Shown here: positions 1 to 7,740 of the stretch, piece by piece
How the letters are laid out: each line of letters starts with the position of its first letter
Numbering within the stretch: position 1 is the stretch's first letter
Source: JBGTFE01 sp041747435
GTDB lineage: Bacteria > Acidobacteriota > Blastocatellia > Pyrinomonadales > Pyrinomonadaceae
Assembly (NCBI GenBank): GCA_041747435.1
Contig: JBGTFE010000010.1
Location: forward strand, 1-14,904
Direction of reading: 5' to 3'
DNA length: 14,904 bases
Program-made: the position numbers and the translations under genes
The notes under the pieces: model-generated
Told to the model about the DNA's origin: nothing
Database searches by the model: none
What the model saw: the letters and a program-made list of their open reading frames with translations, nothing else

Positions 1-27
1 TTTAAAATAATAAAAGGGGAAAACGCC

Positions 28-1134
28 GTGAGACAAAAAATCGTTGTCATTTTATCAATTTTATTTATTTCTGGTTTTACCGTTTTCGCACAGAAAGTTC
101 CGCCGCCGCCGCCGCCTTTGCCGATTCAGGATAATGAGGAAATCAAGATCGAATCGCGCCTCGTAATGATCCCGGTGTCCGTCACCGATGCGAACGGTCA
201 AGCCGTTACAGGTTTGACGGCAAAGGACTTCAGAGTTTTGGAGCAAAATAAACCGCAGGAAATCGCCGAAGTCGGTGATGCCGAAAAAGTTCCGCTCGAA
301 ATCGCTTTGTTGTTCGATATTTCGGGAACGACCAATCCGATGTTTGAATTTCAACAATTAACCGCTGCCAAGTTTTTAAAAGATGTAATGCGGGCGGACG
401 ACCGTGCCACCGTTTTTACAATCGGCGCGGACGGTTTGGTCGTGCAGTCGAGAGGCTCGGCGGAACAAGCCGCGATTGCGGTCAAATCAATCGTGCCGAC
501 CAAACAGCAAACCGCATTTTACGATTCGATTTATTTCGCCGCCGAACATCTGCAAAAAAATTCGCCGGAAGGTCGCCGCAAAGTCGTCGTTGTTATTTCC
601 GACGGCGAAGATACGAACAGCAAAGGCGTTTTAAAGGCGATCTGGGCTGCCGAGAGAAAACTTATGTCGAATGCGCCGACCGACGAAAGTCTGAGAACAC
701 TCAGGGTAAAAGCGCGTGATGATGCGAAGTATGTCGAGCAAGGCAAAGTGTTAAAGGCTTTGCAAAACGCCGACACGGTTTTGTATTCGATAAATCCGGC
801 GGGCAGTTCTTACAAATTAAACAAAATGAGCGTCTTCGGTCAGAGCAATATGGAAAAGTTTGCAAATGAAACCGGCGGCACGGCTTTTCTTCCGAAATTT
901 CTACCGATAGATACGGTAAGCGGATATGAAAACACGACGAATCTGCGAAAGAACACGGAAACCTTAGAGGCGATCTTCCGGCAATTGACCAATGAGCTTC
1001 GCGCTCAATATTTGGTGCAGTATTATTCGGATTCGGATTTTCCGACGGGAAAATACGTCACGATCAATATCGGCGTGACAAATCGCCCGAACATCAAAGT
1101 CCGCGCCCGTGAAGGTTATTTCGTCAAAAATTAA
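28..1134 (+). CDS. Secreted VWA-domain protein (acidobacterial VWFA-related family)
   Basis: 368 aa. Residues 1-21 form a signal peptide ending in VFAQ, so the protein is exported. A run of six prolines (25-30) follows as a linker. The stretch SVTDANGQAVTGLTAKDFRV (51-70) is the hallmark N-terminal part of the VWFA-related acidobacterial domain family (TIGR03436 type). The VWA fold runs from about 88 to 330. It has a MIDAS metal site: D97-x-S99-x-T101 (the last serine of the usual DxSxS is Thr here), T162/D166 and D192 in VISDGED. The C-terminal part YLVQYYSDSDFP...VRAREGYF is the usual end of the family. The GTG start is supported by AAGGGGA about 8 nt upstream. The substrate or partner is unknown; VWA proteins usually bind proteins through the metal site. 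It is a stand-alone gene, followed by a terminator. Family assignment is firm; function is not known. Confidence 0.9.
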   Translation: MRQKIVVILSILFISGFTVFAQKVPPPPPPLPIQDNEEIKIESRLVMIPVSVTDANGQAVTGLTAKDFRVLEQNKPQEIAEVGDAEKVPLEIALLFDISGTTNPMFEFQQLTAAKFLKDVMRADDRATVFTIGADGLVVQSRGSAEQAAIAVKSIVPTKQQTAFYDSIYFAAEHLQKNSPEGRRKVVVVISDGEDTNSKGVLKAIWAAERKLMSNAPTDESLRTLRVKARDDAKYVEQGKVLKALQNADTVLYSINPAGSSYKLNKMSVFGQSNMEKFANETGGTAFLPKFLPIDTVSGYENTTNLRKNTETLEAIFRQLTNELRAQYLVQYYSDSDFPTGKYVTINIGVTNRPNIKVRAREGYFVKN

Positions 1135-1152
1135 GAGATTAACGAATTCAAT

Positions 1153-1188
1153 AAAAAAGGATTACTTTTCAAAAAGTAATCCTTTTTT
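1153..1188. terminator. Bidirectional rho-independent terminator
   Basis: An 11-bp perfect inverted repeat (1159-1169 GGATTACTTTT with 1172-1182 AAAAGTAATCC) is flanked by six A on the left and a run of T on the right. It therefore reads as a terminator on both strands. It lies between the stop of the VWA gene (1134) and the stop of the convergent gene ending at 1221, where a shared terminator is expected. With a 2-nt gap, the innermost pairs probably open to make the loop. Confidence 0.88.
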
Positions 1189-1220
1189 TTGCAAGCCAAA
1201 GCGGGCTGGTTGGTTTGACT

Positions 1221-1805
1221 TTACATCTGAGGAGAGTTTTTAGAAACGACTTTTCCCATTATCACAGGTGATTTTCCGCCGACTTCCCACTGTCCTTGAT
1301 CTTTAATTTTCGGACTCGGTGCTGGTGTCGGAAATGCGATGTTTCCCATCGTCGCATAATTTGCCGGCATCGCGCCCATCATAATTTCCGGTTTTTCGAT
1401 TTCTATATTTGAATTTGAAATTTGCGGAATCATTGACCCCATCGTTTGGTTATTTGAATCTTTCATATAAGAATTCAAACTCAAACCGCCGATCAAACCG
1501 AAAATAAGTGAAGCAAAAGCCGTCGCCATTTTTGTCATTCGCGCCTTGACGGCTCGCCAACCGACCGGACAATCCTGCGTCAAAACCGAGCCATCGGCGC
1601 GTTGGTAAAATCTGACGCACAGACGACCTTCGCTGTTTGAGAGCAGATTTTCCGCTTCCGTCCGCGACATTCCCGACAAGTTGTAAACATTCAGTTTACA
1701 ATCGCCGCAGTAACGCTTGCGTTCGCCGCCGATCATCGCGTTCCAATCCTGCGAACACGGGCTGGCGACGCTGATATTTTTCAATGGATGTGTAAATTTT
1801 GACAT
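1221..1805 (-). CDS. Cysteine-rich single-span membrane protein, function unknown
   Basis: 194 aa. The N-terminal part (about 10-85) is a compact conserved-looking domain with five cysteines: C17 in CSQDWNAM, C33-x2-C36 in RYCGDCKLNVYNLSGM, C63 in GRLCVRFYQRADG and C79 in QDCPVGW. A basic stretch RAVKARMTK (84-92) then precedes one membrane helix (about 93-110). The remaining 80 residues are rich in Met, Pro, Ser and Asn and look disordered. With no signal peptide and with basic residues before the helix, the cysteine domain should be cytoplasmic and the tail outside. The cysteines could bind zinc or an Fe-S cluster, but this is inference. Similar cysteine domains with VYNLSGM and CVRFYRRADG occur in hypothetical acidobacterial proteins as I recall. 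The ATG start follows GGAGCGTTTTT, and this ribosome site lies inside a hairpin (1811-1863). It converges on the VWA gene. Confidence 0.8.
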   Translation of the reverse strand: MSKFTHPLKNISVASPCSQDWNAMIGGERKRYCGDCKLNVYNLSGMSRTEAENLLSNSEGRLCVRFYQRADGSVLTQDCPVGWRAVKARMTKMATAFASLIFGLIGGLSLNSYMKDSNNQTMGSMIPQISNSNIEIEKPEIMMGAMPANYATMGNIAFPTPAPSPKIKDQGQWEVGGKSPVIMGKVVSKNSPQM

Positions 1806-1810
1806 AAAAA

Positions 1811-1863
1811 CGCTCCGATTCTTTTTAGCTTTTGGCTAGTGCCTTGTCCAAAAGAACGGAGCG
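1811..1863 (-). promoter_or_regulatory. Hairpin before start codon: terminator/attenuator-like, sequesters the RBS
   Basis: On the minus strand the RNA would pair CGCUCCG-UUCUUUU with AAAAGAA-U-CGGAGCG: 14 bp with one bulged U and a loop of about 24 nt. A UUUUU run follows directly, and then the AUG of the 194-aa gene at 1805. The GGAG of the ribosome-binding site is in the 3' arm. It lies 32 nt after the stop of the upstream same-strand gene (1896). It could be that gene's intrinsic terminator, an attenuator for the downstream gene, or a structure that hides the RBS. Sequence alone cannot separate these. Confidence 0.6.
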
Positions 1864-1895
1864 CTGAATTTTATCTTGCGAACTTTTTCCAATAA

Positions 1896-3299
1896 TTAAT
1901 CTTTTCTTTCCCAAATATAAACAGAATCGCCTTTGTAACTTTTGCCCAAAATATATCTGTAATCTTCCGACCAAACGGCATCCGACAGAACATATCGTCC
2001 GTCTTCGATCTTCAAAAGTTCGTCAATTTTATCGAGAGATTTGCCGAGCAAAGAAACATCCGAAATTTTTCTGGGTTTGACCAGGGTTTGTATGAGTTTG
2101 CCGCTTTCGGATTCGAAAATTTGCAAATGCTGATTGCTTGCGAGCAGAAAAATTTTTCCGTCCGAATTCGGACGAATCACCGTTTTATCAATTGTTACGG
2201 TTTCCATTGTTTCCGGATAGGTCATTACGTTTTCCGATTTATAAGATAGAACTTTAAGATAAATCGGATTTTCGCTTCCGGTTTGATAAGCGCGAAGCGA
2301 ATCGTCATTTCTGTAAATCACGACGCGGTTGCCGGCAATCCACAAATCGGGAATTCTGTCCTTGCTGTTTTCGGAAAACTTTTCGCCCGAGGAGATTTCA
2401 TAAAACTGCACTTTGTCGTTCGTATCGAATGCGATCAATTTTCCGTCAAGACTGAAAATAAGATCGTCGCTCGTAATCTTTTCCGCAGGTTTTAACTGAT
2501 ATTTCGTCAGAGCGTGCCCGGCGATGTTCCAGACGAAAACCGTCCGATCATTTTTATCAGACTTTCGTTCGGCGACGACTCCTATTAGATTTTTGTTTGC
2601 GCCAATGACAAGATTGCCTGAAACGATGTGATATTCATCGTCAAGCAGATTTTGTTCGACCTGTCCGGTGCGCGTATTCCAGAGTTTGAGGTTATAAAAG
2701 GATTTTCCCTTATTCTTGATCTTCGACGAAGTGAAAAATCTCTTGCCGTCGCGGCTCAGAAAAAACCGGGAAAATCTTTCAACGACGACCGAACTCAATT
2801 TTTCCAGACTCTCGCCGTCACGAAATGTGAATGTGGTTTGTTTTTGCTGGCAAACATATGTCGGATAGACACATCCGTCAGCCGTTACTAAAACCTTCCC
2901 GTTTTCGCTCCAAAAACCGTATTCGACTTTTTCATCGAATTTCAAAATTTTCTTTCCCGATTGCGAATCGAAAATGAACGCCGGACTTCTGTCCGGTTTA
3001 TAATAATAAACGCCCTTATCCAGGCTGAGAAGTTTCCGCCCGTTAGGACTCGTCGCGCCGTAATTGATAGAAAAGTTATTTTCGAATGCCGCCGAGTCGG
3101 CAACTTTTTCGGTCTGAATATCCCAAAAAACGGCGTTTTTATTGCCGACCAATAAAAGCGTTTTCCCGTCATTCAAAAGTTGGAAATGACGAACCGCTTC
3201 TTCATCTGTAAGTTTGAAATTTCCTTTCGGTTCAAAGATTTGAGAAAAAGCGGGAACGGCAACCACAATACAAAAACAAATGCTCAAAAAAGTTTTCAT
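1896..3299 (-). CDS. Secreted WD40/quinoprotein-like beta-propeller protein
   Basis: 467 aa. Residues 1-20 are a signal peptide (ends PAFSQ), so the protein is exported. The rest shows repeated blade-like motifs of the form hydrophobic-W/F/Y-D/N/E-x-x-(S/T)-G: VFWDIQTEK (57-65), FIFDSQSGK (108-116), LKLWNTRTGQ (204-213), VFVWNIAGH (254-262), VQFYEISSGE (297-306), LQIFESESGK (392-400) and a last VYIWERKD (460-467). The spacing suits a seven-bladed propeller. Between blades, phrases such as SPNGRKLL, SRDGKRFF and SLDGKLIA are typical of WD40-like repeats. C143 and C150 could form a disulfide. No catalytic motif is visible. Such propellers usually bind proteins or ligands; the partner is unknown. 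The start is supported by AGGGGG upstream, and the A+T-rich gap to nadE (3300-3400) probably holds its promoter. It lies upstream of the cysteine-rich gene on the same strand, 90 nt away. Confidence 0.8.
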   Translation of the reverse strand: MKTFLSICFCIVVAVPAFSQIFEPKGNFKLTDEEAVRHFQLLNDGKTLLLVGNKNAVFWDIQTEKVADSAAFENNFSINYGATSPNGRKLLSLDKGVYYYKPDRSPAFIFDSQSGKKILKFDEKVEYGFWSENGKVLVTADGCVYPTYVCQQKQTTFTFRDGESLEKLSSVVVERFSRFFLSRDGKRFFTSSKIKNKGKSFYNLKLWNTRTGQVEQNLLDDEYHIVSGNLVIGANKNLIGVVAERKSDKNDRTVFVWNIAGHALTKYQLKPAEKITSDDLIFSLDGKLIAFDTNDKVQFYEISSGEKFSENSKDRIPDLWIAGNRVVIYRNDDSLRAYQTGSENPIYLKVLSYKSENVMTYPETMETVTIDKTVIRPNSDGKIFLLASNQHLQIFESESGKLIQTLVKPRKISDVSLLGKSLDKIDELLKIEDGRYVLSDAVWSEDYRYILGKSYKGDSVYIWERKD

Positions 3300-3400
3300 G
3301 CCCTGATCCCCCTATAAGGTTATTTTGCTGTCAGAAATAAAATATCACGAATTTTTGGAAAGAAATGTAAAAATTTGTAAATTCCGGCGATTTCAAAACT

Positions 3401-5062
3401 TTAATTTAAATGTCTGCGATATTTATGTGTGATCGGTCTTCTTCTGCCGACTCCGATTGCGTTCCGCGAAATGATCAGTGTTGGCGGAAGCTGCTTGCGC
3501 TTGAATTCGTTTGCCGGCGATTCTACCTTGTTTAAAAGATCGTAAACCAGTTTGGGGTTGTTTCCGGCTGCGATAATTTCTTCCGGCGAAAGTTTTTGCT
3601 CAAAATAAAGCTCGAGGATCGGATCGATCAATTCATACGGCGGCAGCGAATCCTGATCGAATTGATTCGGCGCAAGCTCGGCTGAAGGTTTTTTTTCGAT
3701 GATCGAATTCGGGATTATTTCGCGCCCGGCGCTTTTGTTTATGTGCCTTGCGATGTCGTAAACTTCTGTCTTCAAAACGTCGCCGAGAACCGCCAAACCG
3801 CCGTTCGTATCGCCGTACAGCGTGCAATAGCCGACCGCGAGTTCGGATTTGTTGCCGGTTGAAAGCAAAAGACGACCTTCCGCGTTTGAGATCGTCATCA
3901 AGATCACGCCGCGCAGACGCGACTGCATATTTTCCGCCGCGAGATTTTCGCCGCCGTGTGACGGTTTATTGAGATCCATTTGTTTTAACAGAACTTCAAA
4001 CGCATCCGAGATCGGCTCGAGCCGCGTCGGCATTCCAAGATTTCTCGCCAGTTCTTTCGAATGTTTAACGCTTCCTTCTGAAGAAAAAGGCGACGGCATC
4101 ATCACCGACAAAACATTTTCTTCGCCGAGCGCTTCGCATGCAAGAACCGCGACCAAAGCCGAATCGATTCCGCCCGAAAGCCCGAGCAGACATTTCTTAA
4201 ATCCGTTCTTTTGCGCGTAATCTTTTATTCCGAGAACCAAAGCGCGCCGTATCGATTCGCATTCTTCGCCCGTAATGCCGCGTGCATCAGGCTTGCGCGA
4301 GTCGAGCTCGACGGTTTCGATAAATTCTTCAAACGCCTTTGCCTGTAAGATAATGTCGCCTTCTTCATCGGCGATTAGGCTCGCACCGTCAAAAATAATT
4401 CCGTCGTTTCCACCGATCAAATTTACAAACACGATCGGGGTTTTTTGCTGTTTGGCGCGGTGCGCGACCATATCGCAGCGAAGCTCTATCTTGCCTTTGT
4501 TGTACGGCGAAGCGTTGACGGAAACGATCAGATCCGCACCTTTCATTATCAATTCATCCGCCGGATCTTCGTCGTACAAACGCTCGCGCCAAAAGGTCTT
4601 GTCGTTCCAAAAATCTTCGCAAACGACGACGCCGACTTTTCGTCCGTCGATCTCAAAAATTTTTCTGACCTCCGAAGGCTCAAAATAACGCGGATCGTCA
4701 AAAACGTCGTATTCAGGAAGCAAAGTTTTGTCGGCATACCCGAGAAGCGCGCCGTTATGGATCACGGCGGCGCAATTGAAAAGTTTTCGCCCGTTTGTAT
4801 CGTTTGTTTTACGAAATGTTCCGACGATCGCCGTAATTCCATTCGTCACCGGAACGATCTTTTCAAGCGGTTCTTCAATTTTTGCGACAATATCCTTATC
4901 GAGAAACCAATCTTGCGAAGTGTAGCCGTGCGTTACGCCTTCGGGAAAAACGATCATGTCCGAACCATCGGCGCGTGCTTTTGCGATCGCATTCAAAATT
5001 TTAGCGACATTGCCTTCGATGTCGCCGTTGATCGTATTGATTTGCCCGATCGTAACTTTCAT
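3401..5062 (-). CDS. nadE: Glutamine-dependent NAD+ synthase
   Basis: 553 aa, the usual length of the two-domain enzyme. It makes NAD+ from deamido-NAD+ (nicotinate adenine dinucleotide) with ATP, taking ammonia from glutamine; this is the last step of NAD synthesis, in the cytoplasm. The N-terminal nitrilase-type glutaminase domain (1 to about 255) has the catalytic triad E41 (VFPEG), K112 (ADKTLLPEY) and C148 (VVVCEDFW). The C-terminal synthetase domain has the ATP pyrophosphatase loop SGGIDS at 296-301, and later motifs STGNKSELAVGY and YGDTNGGLAVLGD. All key residues are present. The ATG start lies 2 nt after the stop of the receiver-ATPase gene, so the two are probably co-transcribed and translationally coupled; there is no strong ribosome site of its own. 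No terminator is obvious in the 100 nt after it. Confidence 0.96.
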   Translation of the reverse strand: MKVTIGQINTINGDIEGNVAKILNAIAKARADGSDMIVFPEGVTHGYTSQDWFLDKDIVAKIEEPLEKIVPVTNGITAIVGTFRKTNDTNGRKLFNCAAVIHNGALLGYADKTLLPEYDVFDDPRYFEPSEVRKIFEIDGRKVGVVVCEDFWNDKTFWRERLYDEDPADELIMKGADLIVSVNASPYNKGKIELRCDMVAHRAKQQKTPIVFVNLIGGNDGIIFDGASLIADEEGDIILQAKAFEEFIETVELDSRKPDARGITGEECESIRRALVLGIKDYAQKNGFKKCLLGLSGGIDSALVAVLACEALGEENVLSVMMPSPFSSEGSVKHSKELARNLGMPTRLEPISDAFEVLLKQMDLNKPSHGGENLAAENMQSRLRGVILMTISNAEGRLLLSTGNKSELAVGYCTLYGDTNGGLAVLGDVLKTEVYDIARHINKSAGREIIPNSIIEKKPSAELAPNQFDQDSLPPYELIDPILELYFEQKLSPEEIIAAGNNPKLVYDLLNKVESPANEFKRKQLPPTLIISRNAIGVGRRRPITHKYRRHLN

Positions 5063-5064
5063 GG

Positions 5065-5865
5065 TTACTTATGATTGTCGCTCTTTTTGATCATTGTCAG
5101 ACGATTTCCGCGCTCGTTGTATTTCACTTCGTCCATAATGTTGTAGATAAAAAGAACGCCGCGACCGCTTGTTTTGAATAGATTTTCGGGATCGCGCGGG
5201 TCGGGAATCGAGTCGACGTCAAAACCTTCGCCTTCGTCTTCGATCGTAAAACGTGCCTCTTTTGGCGAAACTTCCGCCGAAACGCGGACGATCTTGTCGC
5301 GGTCAAATTTATTTCCGTGTTTGATGGCGTTGACGAAGGCTTCATCGAGCGCGACAAAAAGATTCGAGCTGTCGGGATTTATGACTCCGACCTTTGCGGC
5401 GCGCTTCATCAAATAATCCAAAATACTGTGCATCAATGAAATAGCACTCGGAAATTGGAACTCGATCTTTTCGCGGATGTGTTTGACAACCTGCTGTTTA
5501 TCCACAAATTCCGCCTTGTAATTCAAAACCGTTTCAAAAACGTGTTTGAGTTCGTCTTCGCTAAAGTTTTCGCCCCTGAAATTGGTTGCGCAGATCTTAA
5601 AAGCTCTGACGAAGTTTCGATCGGATTCGTCGTCTTCAAGGATCGGAAGGCATGTTTTTTCGTCAAGGTTTTCTGTGTCTTTAGGAAATGCTGCGTCGGC
5701 GTCGAGATCTGTGATGACGATATCGTAATCGTGAGTTCCATCGAGGGCGATCCCTTCGTCGCGGCTTTCGGTCGCCTTAACGAAATAACCGCTTTTGCTG
5801 AAAACCTCTTTGAGCGCGCTGCTGAGATCGTCGTGGTCATCAACAATTAAAATTCGTCTTTGCAT
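5065..5865 (-). CDS. Receiver domain fused to RsbW-like HATPase (regulator)
   Basis: 266 aa. Residues 1 to about 117 are a response-regulator receiver domain with the acidic pair D9/D10 and phospho-acceptor D53 (IVITDLD). The place where the conserved Lys-Pro should be reads FRGENF (96-101), so the lysine that contacts the phosphate seems to be missing. The linker is followed by a GHKL ATPase domain of the RsbW/SpoIIAB anti-sigma kinase type (about 125-260): N-box ALDEAFVNAIKHGN (E175, N179), G1 box D210-EGEG and G2 box G234-RG. There is no histidine phospho-acceptor domain, so it is not an ordinary sensor kinase. It may act as a switchable anti-sigma-type kinase or binding protein; its target is not in this window. 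It is the first gene of a unit with nadE and faces the acyltransferase across a 106-nt divergent gap. Confidence 0.87.
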   Translation of the reverse strand: MQRRILIVDDHDDLSSALKEVFSKSGYFVKATESRDEGIALDGTHDYDIVITDLDADAAFPKDTENLDEKTCLPILEDDESDRNFVRAFKICATNFRGENFSEDELKHVFETVLNYKAEFVDKQQVVKHIREKIEFQFPSAISLMHSILDYLMKRAAKVGVINPDSSNLFVALDEAFVNAIKHGNKFDRDKIVRVSAEVSPKEARFTIEDEGEGFDVDSIPDPRDPENLFKTSGRGVLFIYNIMDEVKYNERGNRLTMIKKSDNHK

Positions 5866-5971
5866 TTAATTTTTAGGGACTCGTAGAAAAGAGCTGCTTC
5901 CTCAAAAAATAACGATAAAGTGAATATCTTTGTTGCATAGAATAACCTAAATTGGTAGAAAGTCTCTAACA

Positions 5972-6748
5972 GTGCGGGAAGATTTAGACAAAAAACACGC
6001 GGGAGTTTTTGAGTTCGCGCCTCTCGGCGAGTATTCGCTGCGGCAAAGGATTTTTATCCGCGCGCTTGATCTGATCTTTTACATTTTGATCAGTCTGATT
6101 GGCAAAACCATTCGCTTTGAAAAAGAAGGTTGGGAAAATTTTGAGCAAATCGAACGCGACGGTAAGGTCCCGGTCTACGCCTTTTGGCACAACCGGATCT
6201 TTCTCGCGACCTATTATTTTCGCAGCCGCAAGATCGTTGTCATCACTTCGCAAAGCTTTGACGGCGAATACATCGCGCGGTTTATACAGCGCTTCGGTTA
6301 CGGCGCGGTTCGCGGTTCTTCGACGCGCGGCGGCGTCGGCGCGCTGATAGAAATGATTCGCGTGATGAAGGCAGGTCTGCCGGCGGGTTTTTCGGTTGAC
6401 GGTCCGAAAGGTCCGAAATACGTAGCCAAAACCGGCGCGATCTTGCTCGCAAAAAAAACCGGCAATCCGGTGATGCCGTTTTCCGTCGAGACAGAAAAGT
6501 ATTGGTCGCTGAAAAGCTGGGATAATCTGCAAATCCCGAAGCCTTTCTCCCGCGCTAAAGTTTGTATCGCAGAACCGTTTTATGTCGAAGCCGATAGCGA
6601 CGACACCGAAATTGAAAATAAGCGGAACGAGCTGCAGGCGAAGCTTGACGAACTTGCCCGAATTGGAACGCATTGGCGTGAAGGTGACCGGGGAAATATA
6701 GAGAAAACTGGAGAAAAGAATAACGCCGCTGTCAAACACGCTGAGTAA
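5972..6748 (+). CDS. DUF374 lysophospholipid acyltransferase family protein
   Basis: 258 aa. It has one N-terminal membrane-associated helix (about 27-45), then the DUF374 acyltransferase core: AFWHNRIFLA (70-79), the region of the usual catalytic His; SQSFDGEYI (93-101); RGSSTRGG (114-121); and SVDGPKGPKY (141-150). These match the DUF374 branch related to lipid A and lysophospholipid acyltransferases, enzymes that move acyl chains onto membrane lipids at the inner membrane. The exact acceptor cannot be told. The C-terminal 40 residues are charged and probably not part of the core. The start is GTG at 5972: there is no in-frame ATG before Met127, and GGTAGAAAG upstream is a weak ribosome site. 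It runs convergently into ctaA with 8 nt between the stops and no terminator visible. Confidence 0.87.
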   Translation: MREDLDKKHAGVFEFAPLGEYSLRQRIFIRALDLIFYILISLIGKTIRFEKEGWENFEQIERDGKVPVYAFWHNRIFLATYYFRSRKIVVITSQSFDGEYIARFIQRFGYGAVRGSSTRGGVGALIEMIRVMKAGLPAGFSVDGPKGPKYVAKTGAILLAKKTGNPVMPFSVETEKYWSLKSWDNLQIPKPFSRAKVCIAEPFYVEADSDDTEIENKRNELQAKLDELARIGTHWREGDRGNIEKTGEKNNAAVKHAE

Positions 6749-6756
6749 TTCGAACA

Positions 6757-7704
6757 CTAGTCAGTTAAAGCTGTTTCCGTAGCGTTTTCCGCTAAGAACG
6801 ACGCCGACATCAATACAAGCGCGATCCAAATCGCGTCCGCGAGCAGCAAATGCACAAGCTGCATCACGATCGGAGCAAGCGTTAAAAAGGTCAGCGCGCC
6901 CCACGCAAACTGAATCAATATCAAAATAGATAAAGTGTTGCCCCATCGTCTGACCGGATCGTTTTCAGGCGCTTTCGATTTAAACCAGCCCGCCAAAAAT
7001 ATCAGAAAAACTCCAAAACCGATCGATAAGATCGGATGAAATACACGCAGACGGACCAGAATATTCGACCCTGCCGAAAAGTCTTGCACGACGCCTTCCG
7101 CGACCGATGTTGAAGGAAAAAGCATGCTGCTCAACGCCGCGACCGAACCGCTCATCCCGACAAAAAATATTCCCGCAACCGCCAAACCCAAAAAGAGAAG
7201 GATCTTCGGCTCGCTTTTCCAAACCAACCGTTTCTCACCGCTTGCAAGCCAGGCTGTCAAACTTAAAAACGCCAACAAAGTGAACGTATTTATAAGATGT
7301 CCCGCCATCCAGAAAGGTCGCGCATCGGTCAACGCTTCCGCCGTATTTCCGGTGAGAACCAAACCGGCGCCGACCAGCGCCTCGGTAATAATAAAAACAA
7401 ACGAAACGAGCGCGGTTTTTCGGATCTGATTTCCCTTTGTGAATTTGCGAAAAGCCCAGATCAACAGGATCAGAACCGCGACAAACGCCAAACCGCTTGT
7501 CACACGATGCGAAAATTCGATGACGGTTTTTATTTCCGGCGCTGATGGAATTACTTCGCCGTGGCACGTCAACCAATGCTGTCCACAGCCGTCACCAGAT
7601 TTTGAAGCGCGCAAAAAAACGCCCCAAAGAATCACGACGATGTTATAAGCCAAAACGAACCAGGCATATTTTGCGAATTTATCGAGTTTCGGGTTTTCGC
7701 TCAT
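6757..7704 (-). CDS. ctaA: Heme A synthase (COX15/CtaA family)
   Basis: 315 aa, eight predicted membrane helices. It oxidises the methyl group on heme O to give heme A, the cofactor of aa3-type cytochrome oxidases, in the cytoplasmic membrane. Seen in the sequence: C40 and C47 in the first outer loop (GDGCGQHWLTCHG), E63 and H66 in IEFSHRVTS, H136 in MAGHLINTF, H223 in RVFHPILS and H285 in QLVHLLLAD. These are the four heme-ligand histidines, the cysteine pair and the glutamate expected for the Bacillus-type CtaA. Oxidase subunits and heme O synthase (ctaB), common neighbours of ctaA, are not in this window. Its start lies 36 nt from the start of the divergent MBL-fold gene, so the two promoters must overlap each other or the coding ends. 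Confidence 0.94.
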   Translation of the reverse strand: MSENPKLDKFAKYAWFVLAYNIVVILWGVFLRASKSGDGCGQHWLTCHGEVIPSAPEIKTVIEFSHRVTSGLAFVAVLILLIWAFRKFTKGNQIRKTALVSFVFIITEALVGAGLVLTGNTAEALTDARPFWMAGHLINTFTLLAFLSLTAWLASGEKRLVWKSEPKILLFLGLAVAGIFFVGMSGSVAALSSMLFPSTSVAEGVVQDFSAGSNILVRLRVFHPILSIGFGVFLIFLAGWFKSKAPENDPVRRWGNTLSILILIQFAWGALTFLTLAPIVMQLVHLLLADAIWIALVLMSASFLAENATETALTD

Positions 7705-7740
7705 TTTGCTTTAGAATATCATTTTCGGCGGCAAAAAATT

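Noticed and set aside
4445..5074. 209-codon plus-strand frame inside nadE
   Set aside because: It is antisense to a complete, motif-rich nadE; composition is unlike a real protein.
5866..5971. Promoter pair in the divergent gap between the regulator and the acyltransferase
   Set aside because: Candidate -10 words such as TAGAAT are present, but no matching -35 at proper spacing was found on either strand, so no site is called.
5984..6757. 257-codon open frame antisense to the acyltransferase
   Set aside because: It mirrors the acyltransferase gene almost exactly and encodes no recognisable motif, whereas the plus-strand frame has the full DUF374 set.
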